A stretch of 64,000 nt of DNA from Methanogenium sp. S4BF (GTDB lineage: Archaea > Halobacteriota > Methanomicrobia > Methanomicrobiales > Methanomicrobiaceae): assembly GCF_029633965.1 (NCBI RefSeq), contig NZ_CP091277.1:2449917-2513916 (forward strand). The letters are read 5' to 3'. The position numbers and the translations under genes were made by a program. Of this stretch, positions 34,953 to 45,900 are shown in pieces. Every line of letters starts with the position of its first letter. Position 1 is the first letter of the stretch. The notes under the pieces are model-generated. The model was not told the DNA's origin. It saw only the letters and a program-made list of their open reading frames with translations, and searched no databases.

Positions 34953-35009
34953 CGACCATAACTACTGCTCATTTACCCTTAGATAATGCACTAACCGGAG
35001 AGGATGAAA

Positions 35010-35714
35010 ATGAAAATATATCTTGCAATGGACGACACGGACAGCCTGAACTCGCGCGGCACAGGGAAACTGGCACGGGCTACAGGGGCAGAGATCGCAA
35101 AGGAATTCCACGTTGACGGCATCTCCCGCCACCAGCTCTTTGTGCATGAGGATATCCCCTTCACCTCGCACAACAGCTGTGCGGTGATTCACATCGAGGC
35201 ACGGGAGCGGGATGACAAGGAGTGGATCTTTGAGACTGCAAAGGAGTGCATGCTCAATGATTTTATTGACGGGAGTGATCCCGGCATTGCCGTTGCCTGC
35301 GCAGATGAGATTTTGCCTCCCCTGATTGCGTACGGCAGGGATGCACAGAAGATCGTTTTGAACCAGGAAAAGGCCCGGACACTCGCAGCCAATCTCGGAA
35401 TCCGGCTCGAAGGTCTGGGCGGCACAGAAGACGGCGTGATTGGCACGATGGCCGGTCTTGGTCTTGCCAAAGGCGGCAATGACGGCAGATACCTGATGTG
35501 CGGCAAAATCAGGGATATGTCGGGCCCTGCTGATGTTGAGACGCTCCTTGAGGGGGGTATTGATGCGGTCTATACCGTGGACGGGCATATCGTCCGGGAT
35601 GGCAGAATTATCATCAAAGAAGGGAAATCCGCGAAGCCCTGTCCGGTTGACGGCAGAAAGATTCTGTTTGTTGAGAAAATTGACGGGCAGTTCCATGCTG
35701 TGAAACGAGGATGA
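35010..35714 (+). CDS. TiaS-like ATP-domain protein
   Basis: A 234-residue protein related to the N-terminal part of tRNA(Ile2) agmatinylcytidine synthetase TiaS. The start IYLAMDDTDSLNSRGTGKLA has the DDTDS signature of the TiaS kinase-like domain; LGGTEDGVIGTMAGLGLAKG resembles the following ferredoxin-like domain. The OB-fold and zinc ribbon that TiaS uses to bind tRNA are absent, so it is not the tRNA enzyme. It opens the ECF operon and overlaps the next gene by four bases (ATGA), suggesting it acts on whatever the transporter brings in. ATG 35010 has GGAGAGG six bases upstream; ATG 35004 lies too close to it. Confidence 0.75.
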   Translation: MKIYLAMDDTDSLNSRGTGKLARATGAEIAKEFHVDGISRHQLFVHEDIPFTSHNSCAVIHIEARERDDKEWIFETAKECMLNDFIDGSDPGIAVACADEILPPLIAYGRDAQKIVLNQEKARTLAANLGIRLEGLGGTEDGVIGTMAGLGLAKGGNDGRYLMCGKIRDMSGPADVETLLEGGIDAVYTVDGHIVRDGRIIIKEGKSAKPCPVDGRKILFVEKIDGQFHAVKRG

Positions 35715-36520
35715 CGGCCCCTGATATCTTCAAAAAACGGATTGCCATTGCATTTGCCGTTCTGGTAATTTTTGCCGGGGGCATGCTGGCACTGCAGATT
35801 GCCGGTGAGGAATGGATTAAGGGTATCAGTCCCGATACCATCACACCTCTTATTGATACCGGAATGAAGGAGACCTTTTATCGGGACGACTTCAATTATG
35901 GTCCGCAGCAGTGGAGGCCATTTAAAGAACCGCTGAATATTTCGAACACGGCGTATGGCGATACCGAATGGTATCTGATGTTTGTGAAAGCGAATGCAAC
36001 CCCGTACGGGGGCAATCCCGCTCTGCACCGGAGAGGGAATGTGCAGGTAAATTATTCGTTTACGAATCTTGCCGGGACTGCTGCGTTTCATGTTATAGGG
36101 TTTGATGCAACGGCGAAGTGCCGGACCAACGGACAGGACGGCTATGGCGCCTCTTCGTATTTTGTTACCGGAACCGCTGCGGCAGGCGCCGTCTCCCCTT
36201 CCTCTGCACCGATGACATCATGGAATAATGTGGCCGTTCTGCCGCCGGGCGAGTATGACACCGATGAGGGGCCTGAACCGTATTATTACTTCATCCATTT
36301 TGATCCCCTCTCCGGGGGGGTCGGCGCTGTGCATATCACGGACAGTCCGGACTTGCTGAAAGGCGGGGTCATTGAAACCGATGCGCAGTCGGGACAGTTT
36401 TACATCACCCATACGGGGGGCAGTCTGCTTGATGATGTGCTGCTCGTCGTCTGTGTGAATGAAGTGCAGCCGGAAGACTTCAGGCTTGATATTGAGACGT
36501 CGTTTGTGAGGAGAGAGTAG
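35711..36520 (+). CDS. Membrane-anchored surface protein, permuted GLNALH-YGPQ module
   Basis: A 269-residue protein with one N-terminal membrane helix (about 11-30) and an outside domain. Residues 52-150 match the second half of the module found in the big surface proteins (ETFYRDDFNYGPQQWRPF, YLMFVKANA, VQVNYSFTNLAGTAAFHV). Residues 195-262 match its first half (YYYFIHFDPLSGGVGAVHIT, SGQFYITHTGG, DDVLLVVCVN, PEDFRLDI). The order is therefore reversed compared with the other four proteins, as in a circular permutation. It overlaps the TiaS-like gene by four bases and is two bases from the S component, so it should work with the ECF importer. Function unknown. Confidence 0.75.
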   Translation: MTAPDIFKKRIAIAFAVLVIFAGGMLALQIAGEEWIKGISPDTITPLIDTGMKETFYRDDFNYGPQQWRPFKEPLNISNTAYGDTEWYLMFVKANATPYGGNPALHRRGNVQVNYSFTNLAGTAAFHVIGFDATAKCRTNGQDGYGASSYFVTGTAAAGAVSPSSAPMTSWNNVAVLPPGEYDTDEGPEPYYYFIHFDPLSGGVGAVHITDSPDLLKGGVIETDAQSGQFYITHTGGSLLDDVLLVVCVNEVQPEDFRLDIETSFVRRE

Positions 36521-36522
36521 AA

Positions 36523-37068
36523 ATGATGCATCCTGAAAAGTATTTTTCCCTGAATGAGATCGCCCTGATGTCCATCTGCGGTGCACTGATCTTTGTCATG
36601 AAAGTGGTATTCAAGGTTCCCGTGCATATTCCCGGGCATAGCGGCATTTTCTGGGTCATTCCGATGATTGTCGGCATCGCAATTGTGCGAAAGCCTGGCA
36701 CCGGGACATATATCGGGCTTATATCCGGGCTTTTGGGCTCGTTTTTCGGTCTGGGCGCTCTTCATGTCTTTGATATTTTCAGTTATCTGACGATTGGCAT
36801 TGTAGCGGATATCTGTGGTGTTCTCTTTGCATACCGCTTTGATTCTCTTGCGGTGGGAGTCATCACCGGTGCCGCTGCAAATGTCGTGAAGATGGTGGTC
36901 CATTACGGGGTGCAGATTTTACTGGGGGTTCCGCAGTATTTTATCATCCTCGGCATTGGCGTCAGCTCAATCACCTACCTGATCTTCGGCGGTCTGGGGG
37001 GACTGATTTCGGTGTATATTGTCCGGAGGCTGACCCGCGCCGGTGTCATCGGTGAGAAGAATGGGTGA
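36523..37068 (+). CDS. ECF transporter S component (substrate-binding membrane protein)
   Basis: A 181-residue integral membrane protein with about six hydrophobic segments (16-34, 42-60, 67-90, 92-110, 113-135, 143-168). It has the hallmarks of ECF S components: small size, an N-terminal LNEIALMSICGALIFVMK helix with small residues, and a position directly before an ECF ATPase. It would bind the transported vitamin, metal or precursor with high affinity. The sequence does not clearly match the biotin, thiamine, folate or cobalt (CbiM) types that I can recognise, so the substrate is left open. Its end overlaps the ATPase gene by eight bases. Confidence 0.82.
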   Translation: MMHPEKYFSLNEIALMSICGALIFVMKVVFKVPVHIPGHSGIFWVIPMIVGIAIVRKPGTGTYIGLISGLLGSFFGLGALHVFDIFSYLTIGIVADICGVLFAYRFDSLAVGVITGAAANVVKMVVHYGVQILLGVPQYFIILGIGVSSITYLIFGGLGGLISVYIVRRLTRAGVIGEKNG

Positions 37069-38530
37069 ACCGCTCCTCAGAGTGGAATCCCTTTCATATT
37101 CATATCCCTCTTTTGGTTCCGGGAAGAAACCACCGACACTTTCCGGTATCAGCCTTGCGATTCATAAGGGGGAACGCGTGGTGATCTGCGGCCCGAGCGG
37201 GTCGGGGAAGTCCACCCTGATTCAGACCTTAATCGGATTAATTCCTCATTCACGCAGCGGAAGGATGGAAGGGAGGGTCATAGTTGACGGACTGGATACG
37301 TCCGGAACATCAGTGCCGCATCTCTCAAAAACCGTCGGGTTTGTCTTTCAGGATCCCGACCACCAGATGGTAACCGGCGACGTTGATTCCGAGATTGCAT
37401 TCGGGCCCGAACAGTCGGGTATGGACCCGGAGATGATTGAGGCGCGAATTTCCCGGATCGCCGGAATGCTGCATATCAGTCACCTGAGGGGAAGGGAGCT
37501 TTCCGATCTATCCTGGGGGGAACGCCAGAAGGTTGCAATTGCATCGGTGCTCGTCATGCAGCCGAAGATAATAGTGCTGGATGAGCCGCTCTCTGGTCTG
37601 GATACGGATTCTGCTGCCACGCTCATTGACCATCTGGGAACGGTTGGAAAAACGTTGAATATTGCGGTTGTTATTGTTGAGCACCGGCTGGATCTCCTTA
37701 CTGGTTTCATGGACCGTATGGTCGTGATGGATGACGGCAGGATTGTGTATGACGGGCATGCGGCGGATTTTTCCGGACCGGCCGCCGGTTTGCATCCGGG
37801 AAATACCGGGGGCGGAGTGCATGGGGGTGAGGCATGTATGCCTGGACTATTTGTTCCTCCGGAAGGCATCGCCCCGATAATTGAGGCAATTGATCTCAGC
37901 TACACCTATCCGCACCAAAAAATACCGGTGCTGACCGGAGTGTCTGCCGCTTTTTATCCGGGTGAGGTGGTCTTCATCTGCGGACCGAACGGTTCGGGGA
38001 AGAGCACATTCATTAAGCATCTCAATGGAATTCTGCGGCCGGATACCGGGCGTGTGCTGGTTTCCGGTGGTGATATCGCGGGGAAGACCGTGGCTGAAAC
38101 AGCTGCGACCGTCTCTCTTGTCGGCCAGCATGCGGATTATCAGCTCTTCGAGGAGACAATCGAACGCGAACTTGCGTTCGGCCCGCGGAATCTGGGTATG
38201 GAGGAGGGTGCCATCGACCGTTCCATTGATGAGATCATGGAACTTATGGGCATGACGCATCTGGGGCGGAAAGGGCGGCCGCTGAAACTTTCTGTCGGGG
38301 AGAAGCAGAGGGTGGCCATTGCCAGCCATCTTGTGATGAAGACCCCGGTCATTGTGCTGGATGAGCCGACGCTGGGCCTTGACAAAATCCTAAAAGATAA
38401 ACTGGCGTCCCTGATTCGTGACCTGAAGAAAGGGGGGAAGACGATCATTGTTGTTACCCATGATCAGGAGTTTGCACGGCTGTGTGCAGACCGGTTTTTG
38501 TATTTTCGGGACGGGTGTCTGGTGTCCTGA
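37061..38530 (+). CDS. ECF transporter fused double ATPase (EcfA1-EcfA2)
   Basis: A 489-residue protein with two complete ABC ATPase domains. First: Walker A GPSGSGKSTLIQTL (about 42), signature LSWGERQKVAIASVL, Walker B IIVLDEPLSGLD. Second: Walker A GPNGSGKSTFIKHL (about 310), signature LSVGEKQRVAIASHL, Walker B VIVLDEPTLGLD. Each has the ECF-type Q-loop region (VFQDPDHQMVTGDVDSEIAFGPE; VGQHADYQLFEETIERELAFGP). It powers uptake with the S component just upstream and, presumably, the T component at 59107. ATG 37061 follows GGTGAGA; the longer in-frame start at 37043 is within the S gene and less likely. Confidence 0.93.
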   Translation: MGEPLLRVESLSYSYPSFGSGKKPPTLSGISLAIHKGERVVICGPSGSGKSTLIQTLIGLIPHSRSGRMEGRVIVDGLDTSGTSVPHLSKTVGFVFQDPDHQMVTGDVDSEIAFGPEQSGMDPEMIEARISRIAGMLHISHLRGRELSDLSWGERQKVAIASVLVMQPKIIVLDEPLSGLDTDSAATLIDHLGTVGKTLNIAVVIVEHRLDLLTGFMDRMVVMDDGRIVYDGHAADFSGPAAGLHPGNTGGGVHGGEACMPGLFVPPEGIAPIIEAIDLSYTYPHQKIPVLTGVSAAFYPGEVVFICGPNGSGKSTFIKHLNGILRPDTGRVLVSGGDIAGKTVAETAATVSLVGQHADYQLFEETIERELAFGPRNLGMEEGAIDRSIDEIMELMGMTHLGRKGRPLKLSVGEKQRVAIASHLVMKTPVIVLDEPTLGLDKILKDKLASLIRDLKKGGKTIIVVTHDQEFARLCADRFLYFRDGCLVS

Positions 38531-38921
38531 TAATATCAGATAATGGTCACTGGTATTTTTTGACCGCCGTTGTCATTTTGATTGTTATTTTTGTTTAGTT
38601 GCACAGTTCTCTCTCATTTGAGTATTTATGCATGGGTTGATCCTTTTACCCTCCCCTCCCCCTTTTAGGATCTCAACGCTTTTTTATGTTGTACAGATCT
38701 TGCATCCACGGTGCACCCAACTTTATTCTAATGCTCTCCCCTTCGGAATTCTAAGAGTAAAGAAATTCGTTTCATAAAATATGGTCATATGAGGGGTGAA
38801 TCCAAATTGATAATTATTTATATCATGCCATGCGATGATCAGAATCTGGTTAAATTATACATTTTGTAAACTACAATTTGTTTACTTTGGCCAGATTATG
38901 AAATGAAAAAGAGTTACATTG
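38531..38921. other. AT-rich gap before the first secreted module protein
   Basis: 390 nt without a recognisable gene. It holds TATA-like AT blocks (TTATTTATATC near 38813-38823; TTAAATTATACATT near 38850-38863) and the inverted repeat GTAAAC-N8-GTTTAC (38866-38885), 36 nt before the start codon at 38922. Confidence 0.4.
38866..38885. promoter_or_regulatory. Inverted repeat GTAAAC-N8-GTTTAC
   Basis: Six-base perfect arms between the AT-rich promoter region and the start of the 269-residue secreted protein. It resembles, but does not equal, the GTTAA/TTAAC repeats near the other genes of this locus. Confidence 0.35.
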
Positions 38922-39731
38922 ATGGAAAAATCAAGTTCAAATCAATACAATGGCTTCAGAAGCCTTGTAATAGCAGCTACGATCATCATGATGATCGCGA
39001 TCAGTATCACACCGGCAGCCGCACTGACTTTGGGGTGCGTTGATACCTTTATTGATGTGGCAAACGATGCAGGAGTCAAATATAACTATGACGGCGATGC
39101 CTATGATGGCCCAAACAACACCTACTACATTAAATTTGAGGGTGGTGGCCTCAATGCCCTTCACATTACGACTGACACTTCTGTTCCGGCAGGTCAGGTG
39201 ACCAGTTCTCAGAGTGCCACCGGTTCATTCAATATATCGGATACTGGTGGCAGGGGCTATGACGACAATCTTATTCTTCTCTTTGCAGCGAAAACCCCTG
39301 TTTCAGAGGATTTCAGCCTGAATATCAAATCAAGCGGCTATACCTGGACTCCAACCGGTGAGATGCCTACAAGCTATAACTATGTAAATAATGCGGTCAA
39401 TGAGACCTTTACCTACGATGACCTGATCTACGGTCCGCAGGATTACAGGCCCGCTGGCTATAATCTATTCGAGAGCTATCCAATATACTACGGGCAAGAT
39501 ATGGGCCAGACTGAAAACTTCACGATGATGTTTATTGATCTGAATGTAGGGGTTATCGGTAATAGCAACGGCATGGGTAAGGTCGAATACACTCTTGAGA
39601 ACTTCTCTGGTTTTGCGGCATTCAATGCCTATGCCTGGTGCATTGATTCCAACCAGGGCGAAGGTATCTCATGGACAAACAGAGTCGATTCTCTCATTGG
39701 TAGCAGTGGTTATACTGTGACTCTCCCATAA
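38922..39731 (+). CDS. Secreted single GLNALH-YGPQ module protein
   Basis: A 269-residue protein: signal peptide (LVIAATIIMMIAISITPAAA, cleavage after AAA), then one complete GLNALH-YGPQ module and nothing else. First half: TFIDVANDAGVKYNY, YYIKFEGGGLNALHITTD, GSFNISDTGGRGYDDNLILLF, SEDFSLNIKSSGYTWTP. Second half: NETFTYDDLIYGPQDYRPAG, YPIYYGQD, FTMMFIDLNVG, KVEYTLENFSGFAAFNAYAW, GISWTN. It has no membrane anchor and may be released or attached to the surface layer. It is the simplest form of the module and thus the best for defining its boundaries. It ends at a strong terminator. Confidence 0.8.
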   Translation: MEKSSSNQYNGFRSLVIAATIIMMIAISITPAAALTLGCVDTFIDVANDAGVKYNYDGDAYDGPNNTYYIKFEGGGLNALHITTDTSVPAGQVTSSQSATGSFNISDTGGRGYDDNLILLFAAKTPVSEDFSLNIKSSGYTWTPTGEMPTSYNYVNNAVNETFTYDDLIYGPQDYRPAGYNLFESYPIYYGQDMGQTENFTMMFIDLNVGVIGNSNGMGKVEYTLENFSGFAAFNAYAWCIDSNQGEGISWTNRVDSLIGSSGYTVTLP

Positions 39732-39748
39732 GGGAGAATCAGAATTGG

Positions 39749-39774
39749 CCGGCCCCTTTCGGGCCGGATTTTTT
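39749..39774 (+). terminator. Strong stem-loop terminator
   Basis: CCGGCCC (39749-39755) and GGGCCGG (39761-39767) form a perfect seven-base GC stem, followed by A and a T6 run. It lies just after the secreted module protein and should end its transcript before the giant gene. Confidence 0.7.
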
Positions 39775-39792
39775 AATCATTTTATGCTGCAT

Positions 39793-39807
39793 GTTAATGG
39801 TATTAAC
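39793..39807. promoter_or_regulatory. Inverted repeat GTTAA-N5-TTAAC
   Basis: GTTAATGGTATTAAC, upstream of the promoter of the first giant gene. The same arms and spacing recur at 59036-59050 before ecfT. Confidence 0.45.
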
Positions 39808-39833
39808 TTTATTTAATGAATATTCAGATATAT

Positions 39834-39881
39834 ATCAAAATATATTTATGTGTATCTGATCAACAACTTTCACTTTATATC
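39834..39881 (+). promoter_or_regulatory. Promoter block of the first giant surface gene
   Basis: ATCAAAATATAT (39834-39845), a 12-nt gap, then a 24-nt block ending CACTTTATATC (39858-39881). The same two blocks with the same gap recur before the second giant gene; the second block matches at 22 of 24 positions. CTTTATATC is the likely TATA box, giving a leader of about 50 nt. Confidence 0.6.
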
Positions 39882-39899
39882 TCGGAAATTAAAAAAATT

Positions 39900-39919
39900 G
39901 TTAATTATATTGTGTTAAC
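39900..39919. promoter_or_regulatory. Inverted repeat GTTAA-N10-TTAAC in the leader
   Basis: GTTAATTATATTGTGTTAAC lies just after the expected transcription start of the first giant gene, a usual place for a repressor. Same arms and spacing as the palindrome at 34685. Confidence 0.45.
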
Positions 39920-39954
39920 ATGGCTTCAACCGTGATTAAAGAGGACGATTACGT

Positions 39955-42900
39955 ATGAAAAGACTGAACTCTGAACCGGGCGGGTGCCTGCGGTGGATTG
40001 CCGTAATGCTCCTGCTCTTCATTTTTATTGGTATTGCACCGGCAAGCGCCGAAGAATTACCGGACTGTTTGCATGTCTATGTGAATGTGTCCAATGATCT
40101 GGGACCGCGATTCTCTGACAGCGATAACGGTTCCTATTACATGAAGTTTGACGGTGGAGGCCTCAATGCCCTCCACCTGACGACAGACACCGCCGTTCCC
40201 ACAGGACAGGTGACGACGAGCAACGATCAGTCTGGTGTCTTTTATATCACCGACACCGGCGGCCGTGGCTACTCGGACAACACCATCCTGATGTTCGCCG
40301 TCAACGGGACTGTTCCCGATGACTTTGCTCTTACCGTCAGGGCGAGCGGCTATGTCTGGGAACCGGTTGCCGTGGTAAATACCCTCCCTCTGCTTGACAA
40401 CATCGAGCATATCGATGGCACCATGGAAGAGACCTTCACCAAAGAAGACCTCATCTATGGGCCGCAGACCTGGAAACCAGCGGGAAATAACCTCCCGAAG
40501 GCATATCCGATCTACTTTGAGCAGGACACCAGCGATACCGGAAATCCCTTCCAGCTGATGTTTATTGACCTGAAGGCAGGTCCCATCAGCAAGGCCACCG
40601 GGCTTGCCAGCAGTAGTGATCTCACTGACTGCGGCGGGGTGAAAGTCGAGTATACACTCGAAAACCTGGAGACCTTCGCAGCATTCAATGCCTATGTCTG
40701 GTGCAACCAGTCCAATCAGGGTCAGGGCATCTCATGGACCAACAAGGTGGCCGATTCTGGTGCCAGTGTCTATCAGGTAATCGGTATTCCTCCGGAACTG
40801 ACCTCCATTTCCGTCTCCCCTGAGACAGCAGAGATCACCGAGGGTGAAGGGCAGCAGTTCACGGCAATCGCCCTCGACCAGAATGACCGTACGATGTCTG
40901 GCATAGAATTCGAGTGGACGAGTTCGGACGAGACCGTCGGCACGGTAAGTGAGACGGGATACTTCACCGCCCTCACTGCAGGCACGACCACCATCACCGC
41001 GATAAACGAAAGTATCGAAGGGGAAGCGTTAGTCACCGTCATCGCAAAGCCTTCCGGCCCGCAGCTCCTCCCTGACTACAACAACATCTTTGTCAAAGTG
41101 GCGAACGATGGCGGCGTGAAATACAACGCCTTCGAAAACAACACTTATAACATCAGGTTTGAGGGCTATGACCGTGGCCTCAATGCCCTGCACATCTCCA
41201 CCGACCCGACCGTAAACTTCGGTCAGGTAACAGTTTCAGAGAACCAGACCGGGACCTTCTATGCCACCGATTCCGGCGGCAAAGGGTATGAGGACGAGAT
41301 CCTCCTGATGCTCGCCGTGAACGGCACCATCCCGGATGACTTCAGCCTTCGTGTGCAGGCCGACGGCTACACGTGGACGCCAAATCCCGTGAGCAACCAG
41401 GCACCGCCTCTTGACAACGTGACCTACCAGCCTGTCGCCCTCGACGAGACTTTTACCAAGGAGGACTTCAGGTACGGACCGCAGATCTGGAAGCCGACCG
41501 GCAACGGATTCGACTACCCGATCTATGCAGACCAGAACATGAGCCATACGGAAAACACCTTCCAGGTAATGTTCATTGACCTGAATGCAGGTGTCCTCCG
41601 GCCTAACGCCGCCCTTGAGAACAATGGTGCGGTGCGGATTACGTATACCTTCGAAAACCTTGAGACATTTGCGGCCTTCAATGTCTATGCCTACTGCCAA
41701 AACTCCAATAATGGCGATGATATGATCGCATGGTCAAACGCCCTTGGTCTTGGCAAGGCTGGAAGCGGCTACTCGGTCATCGGAGCTGTCTCCGGCCCGG
41801 TACCGGACAGAATTGAGGTCGAACCAACCACGGTGCAGGTTGCCGTCGGTGATGTGTATCATTTCGCCGCGACTGCCTATGACGCCCTCAATACCGTGAT
41901 CCGCGGCCTGACTTTCTTGTGGGCAAGCTCGAACGAAGGTGTGGGAACAATTGACGAAAGCGGCAACTTCACCGCCATCGCACAAGGCACGACAAACGTG
42001 ACGGCAAGTCGCCTCAGTATCGTAGGCACGTCGGTGGTCACCGTCGTATCAGCCGAACCGTCGACATGGTATGTAGATGGCAGCGGAAGCGGTGACTTCA
42101 CCGATCTCGACACGGCCTTCGCCAATCCGTTCCTGAAAGATGGCGACACGATTCTGGTCTCCGCCGGGTCGTATGCCCTGAGCACACCTCTTGCAAAGAC
42201 GGTCACCCTCACCGGTGAAGGTGCGGACGTTGTGACGGTCACGCCGACCGGGGCTGCCTTCTCCGGTGCCGGCACTGCCATCGAGGGGATCGGATTCACC
42301 AGTGGAACGTTTAGCGTCTCCGGTGCAGAAAGCACAGTGGCGCACTGCAGCTTCAGTGGCTTCTCCAGTTCGCAATCCATTTACATTTCCGGCCAGAACG
42401 TCACGCTGGATGGCAATGTATTCGAAAACAATCCAACCCGGTTCATGTGGGTAACCGGCAACGGCCATACTATTACCAACAATACCTTCGAGGCGAACGG
42501 CGGAACCCAGAATGCAGCAACCCGGTTTGACGGGTGCTCGGGTCTCACCATCGCCCTGAATACGTTTGCGAACAATACCGCACCGGCACTGGGGCTGCGG
42601 TGTACGGTTGACGACAACCGGATCTTCCTCAATGACTTCATTGACAACAAGGCCGACCTGTTCCAGTTCACCAACACCCCAAAACCCCTGGCTATGGCGT
42701 GGGAAATTTCATCCATTGACTACACCTATCTGGGGACCCAGTACACCGGCCCCCTCGGGAACTACCACAGCAGTTACACCGGCGATGACGCCGATGGCAA
42801 CGGTGTCATAGACACGGCGTATACTATTGGCGCCAATCAGGTCGACAACGCACCGCTTGTCGGCAGCTGGGAGACCTACTTCCCCGAAACACTGGCACCG

Positions 42901-45900
42901 ACCGCAGACTTCACAGCAAATGTAACCACTGGCATCGTGCCTCTGTCCGTTGCATTCGGTGATACCTCCATTGACAGCCCCGCCTCATGGGCTTGGGACT
43001 TTGAAAACGACGGCGTTGTTGACAGCACGGAGCAGAATGCAACCTACACCTACACCGTTGCAGGCACCTACTCGGTGAACCTGACGGTCACCAATACCGC
43101 CGGCAGCGATTCTGAGGTGAAGATCGACTTCATCACCGTGACCGCTCCGCAACCCAAGACCGTGACCGTCGGTGCGTCCGGATGCGACTTCACCGATCTC
43201 GACTCTGCCTTTGCCAGCCCGTCGCTGAACGACGGGGACACCATTCTGGTCTCCGCCGGGTCGTATGCCCTGAGCACACCTCTTGCAAAGACGGTCACCC
43301 TCACCGGTGAAGGTGCGGACGTTGTGACGGTCACGCCGACCGGGGCTGCCTTCTCCGGTGCCGGCACTGCCATCGAGGGGATCGGATTCACCAGTGGAAC
43401 GTTTAGCGTCTCCGGTGCAGAAAGCACAGTAGCGCACTGCAGCTTCAGTGGCTTCTCCAGTTCGCAATCCATTTACATTTCCGGCCAGAACGTCACGCTG
43501 GATGGCAATGTATTCGAAAACAATCCAACCCGGTTCATGTGGGTAACCGGCAACGGCCATACTATTACCAACAATACCTTCGAGGCGAACGGCGGAACCC
43601 AGAATGCAGCAACCCGGTTTGACGGGTGCTCGGGTCTCACCATCGCCCGGAATACGTTTGCGAACAATACCGCACCGGCACTGGGGCTGCGGTGTACGGT
43701 TGACGACAACCGGATCTTCCTCAATGACTTCATTGACAACAAGGCCGACCTGTTCCAGTTCACCAACAATCCCAAACCCCTGGCTATGGCGTGGGAAATT
43801 TCATCCATCGACTATACCCATCTGGGAACATCTTACACCGGTCCGCTCGGGAACTATCACAGCAGTTACACCGGCGATGACGCCGACGGCAATGGTGTAA
43901 TCGATGCGGCGTATACTATTGGCACCAACCAGGTCGACAACGCACCGCTCGTCAACCGCTGGCAGACCTACTTCCCCGATGCACCGGCATCAAAGACCGT
44001 GACCGTCGGTGCGTCCGGATGCGACTTCACCGATCTCGACTCAGCCTTTGCCAGCCCGTTGCTGAACGACGGCGACACCATCCTGGTCTCCGCCGGGTCG
44101 TATGCCCTGAGCACACCTCTTGCAAAGACGGTCACCCTCAGCGGTGAAGGTGCGGACGTAGTGGCCGTCACCCCGATAGGTGCTATATTCTCCGGTGCCG
44201 GCACTGTCATCGAGGGGATCGGATTCACCAGTGGAACGTTTAGCGTCTCCGGTGCAGAGAGCACAGTGGCGCACTGCAGCTTCAGTGGCTTCTCCAGTTC
44301 GCAATCCATTTACATTTCCGGCCAGAACGTCACGCTGGATGGCAATGTATTCGAGAACAATCCAACCCGGTTCATGTGGGTAACCGGCAACGGCCATACT
44401 ATTACTAACAATACCTTCGAGGCGAACGGCGGAACCCAGAATGCAGCAACCCGGTTTGACGGGTGCTCGGGTCTCACCATCGCCCGGAATACGTTTGCGA
44501 ACAATACCGCACCGGCACTGGGGCTGCGGTGTACGGTTGACGACAACCAAGTCTTCCTCAATAACTTCATTGACAACAAGGCCGACTTGTTCCAGTTCAC
44601 CAACAACCCAAAACCCCTGGCCATGGCCTGGGAAATTTTATCCATTGACTACACCTATCTGGGGACCCAGTATACCGGCCCCCTCGGGAACTACCACAGC
44701 AGCTACACCGGCGATGACGCCGATGGCAACGGTGTCATAGACACGGTGTATACTATTGGCGCCAATCAGGTCGACAACGCACCGCTTGTCGGCCGCTGGC
44801 AGACCTACTTCCCGGGTTCTGAGCCGGAGCCTGTGGAACCCGTTGCACCGACCGCGAACTTCACCGCAGATGTGACGGAAGGAACTGCTCCGCTTTCGGT
44901 ACAGTTTACCGACGTCTCGACCAACTCTCCGACCTCCTGGGCCTGGGACTTTGAGAACGACGGCGTTGTCGACAGCACCGAGCAGAACCCAACACATCTC
45001 TACACGACCGCGGGAACCTATTCGGTGAATCTCACCGTTGTGAACGAAGCAGGCAGCGACTCTGAAATCAGGGTGGACCTGATTGTCGTGAATCCCGGTG
45101 CATCGCAGACATGGTATGTAGACGCCTCTGGCGAAGCGAACTTCACCACTATCCAGGCGGCCATTGACACTGCCGCTGACGGCGACACGATCATCGTCCG
45201 TGACGGCACCTACAACGAGTCTGTCAATGTCACAAAATCTGTGTTCATCAGATCGGAAAATGGTCCTGAAAATACTGTTGTGCATTGCGTCACCTCAGGT
45301 GGCTATGCCGCTGTTTTCACTGTTCAGGCAGACGGGACGACTATCTCAGGGTTTACTCTCACAGGCACAAATTCAGGCATATTCTGTGATGGCTACTCGG
45401 ACTGTATTTTCTCTGACAATATCTGTTCAGGAGTTTCAGGCCTTGATTTTGGTATCTGGGTGCGCGACGGCAGCGGAATCCTGATAGAGAACAACACCCT
45501 GTATGGTCATTGCAAATACGGGGTGTATTTTGATCGTTCCAGTAACTGTTTCATCAGAAACAACATAATCTCAGGCAATCAGATGGGTATTTACCTATTT
45601 GCGTCATCACCCAGCCAAACTTCCGGGAACATCGTGTCTGGCAACCTGTTTACCGGCAATGTTTACGGACTGGACCTTCCATCTGCGTCGGGATCTCAGA
45701 TCACAAATAACACCATCCGCGAGAATGACTATGCCATTCGGAACATGAGGATGAACAATGAGATTTATGCAAATACCATTGTCAACAACACCGAGCTCTT
45801 TTCGGTTAATCCGCAATGGGATAATCTCTGGAACTCTCCGGAACCCGTTACCTATCTGTACAATGGTGCCACCTGTACAGGTCTTATCGGCAACTACTGG

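Larger units (their letters stand above)
34609..35009. other. Divergent intergenic region, moxR operon / ECF operon
   Basis: About 400 AT-rich nt between divergent operons. It holds two perfect palindromes (34685-34704 and 34941-34952) and a 9-bp direct repeat AAAATCAGG (34846-34854 and 34859-34867). I see no small gene. It must contain both promoters, although neither TATA box is clear-cut. Confidence 0.5.
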
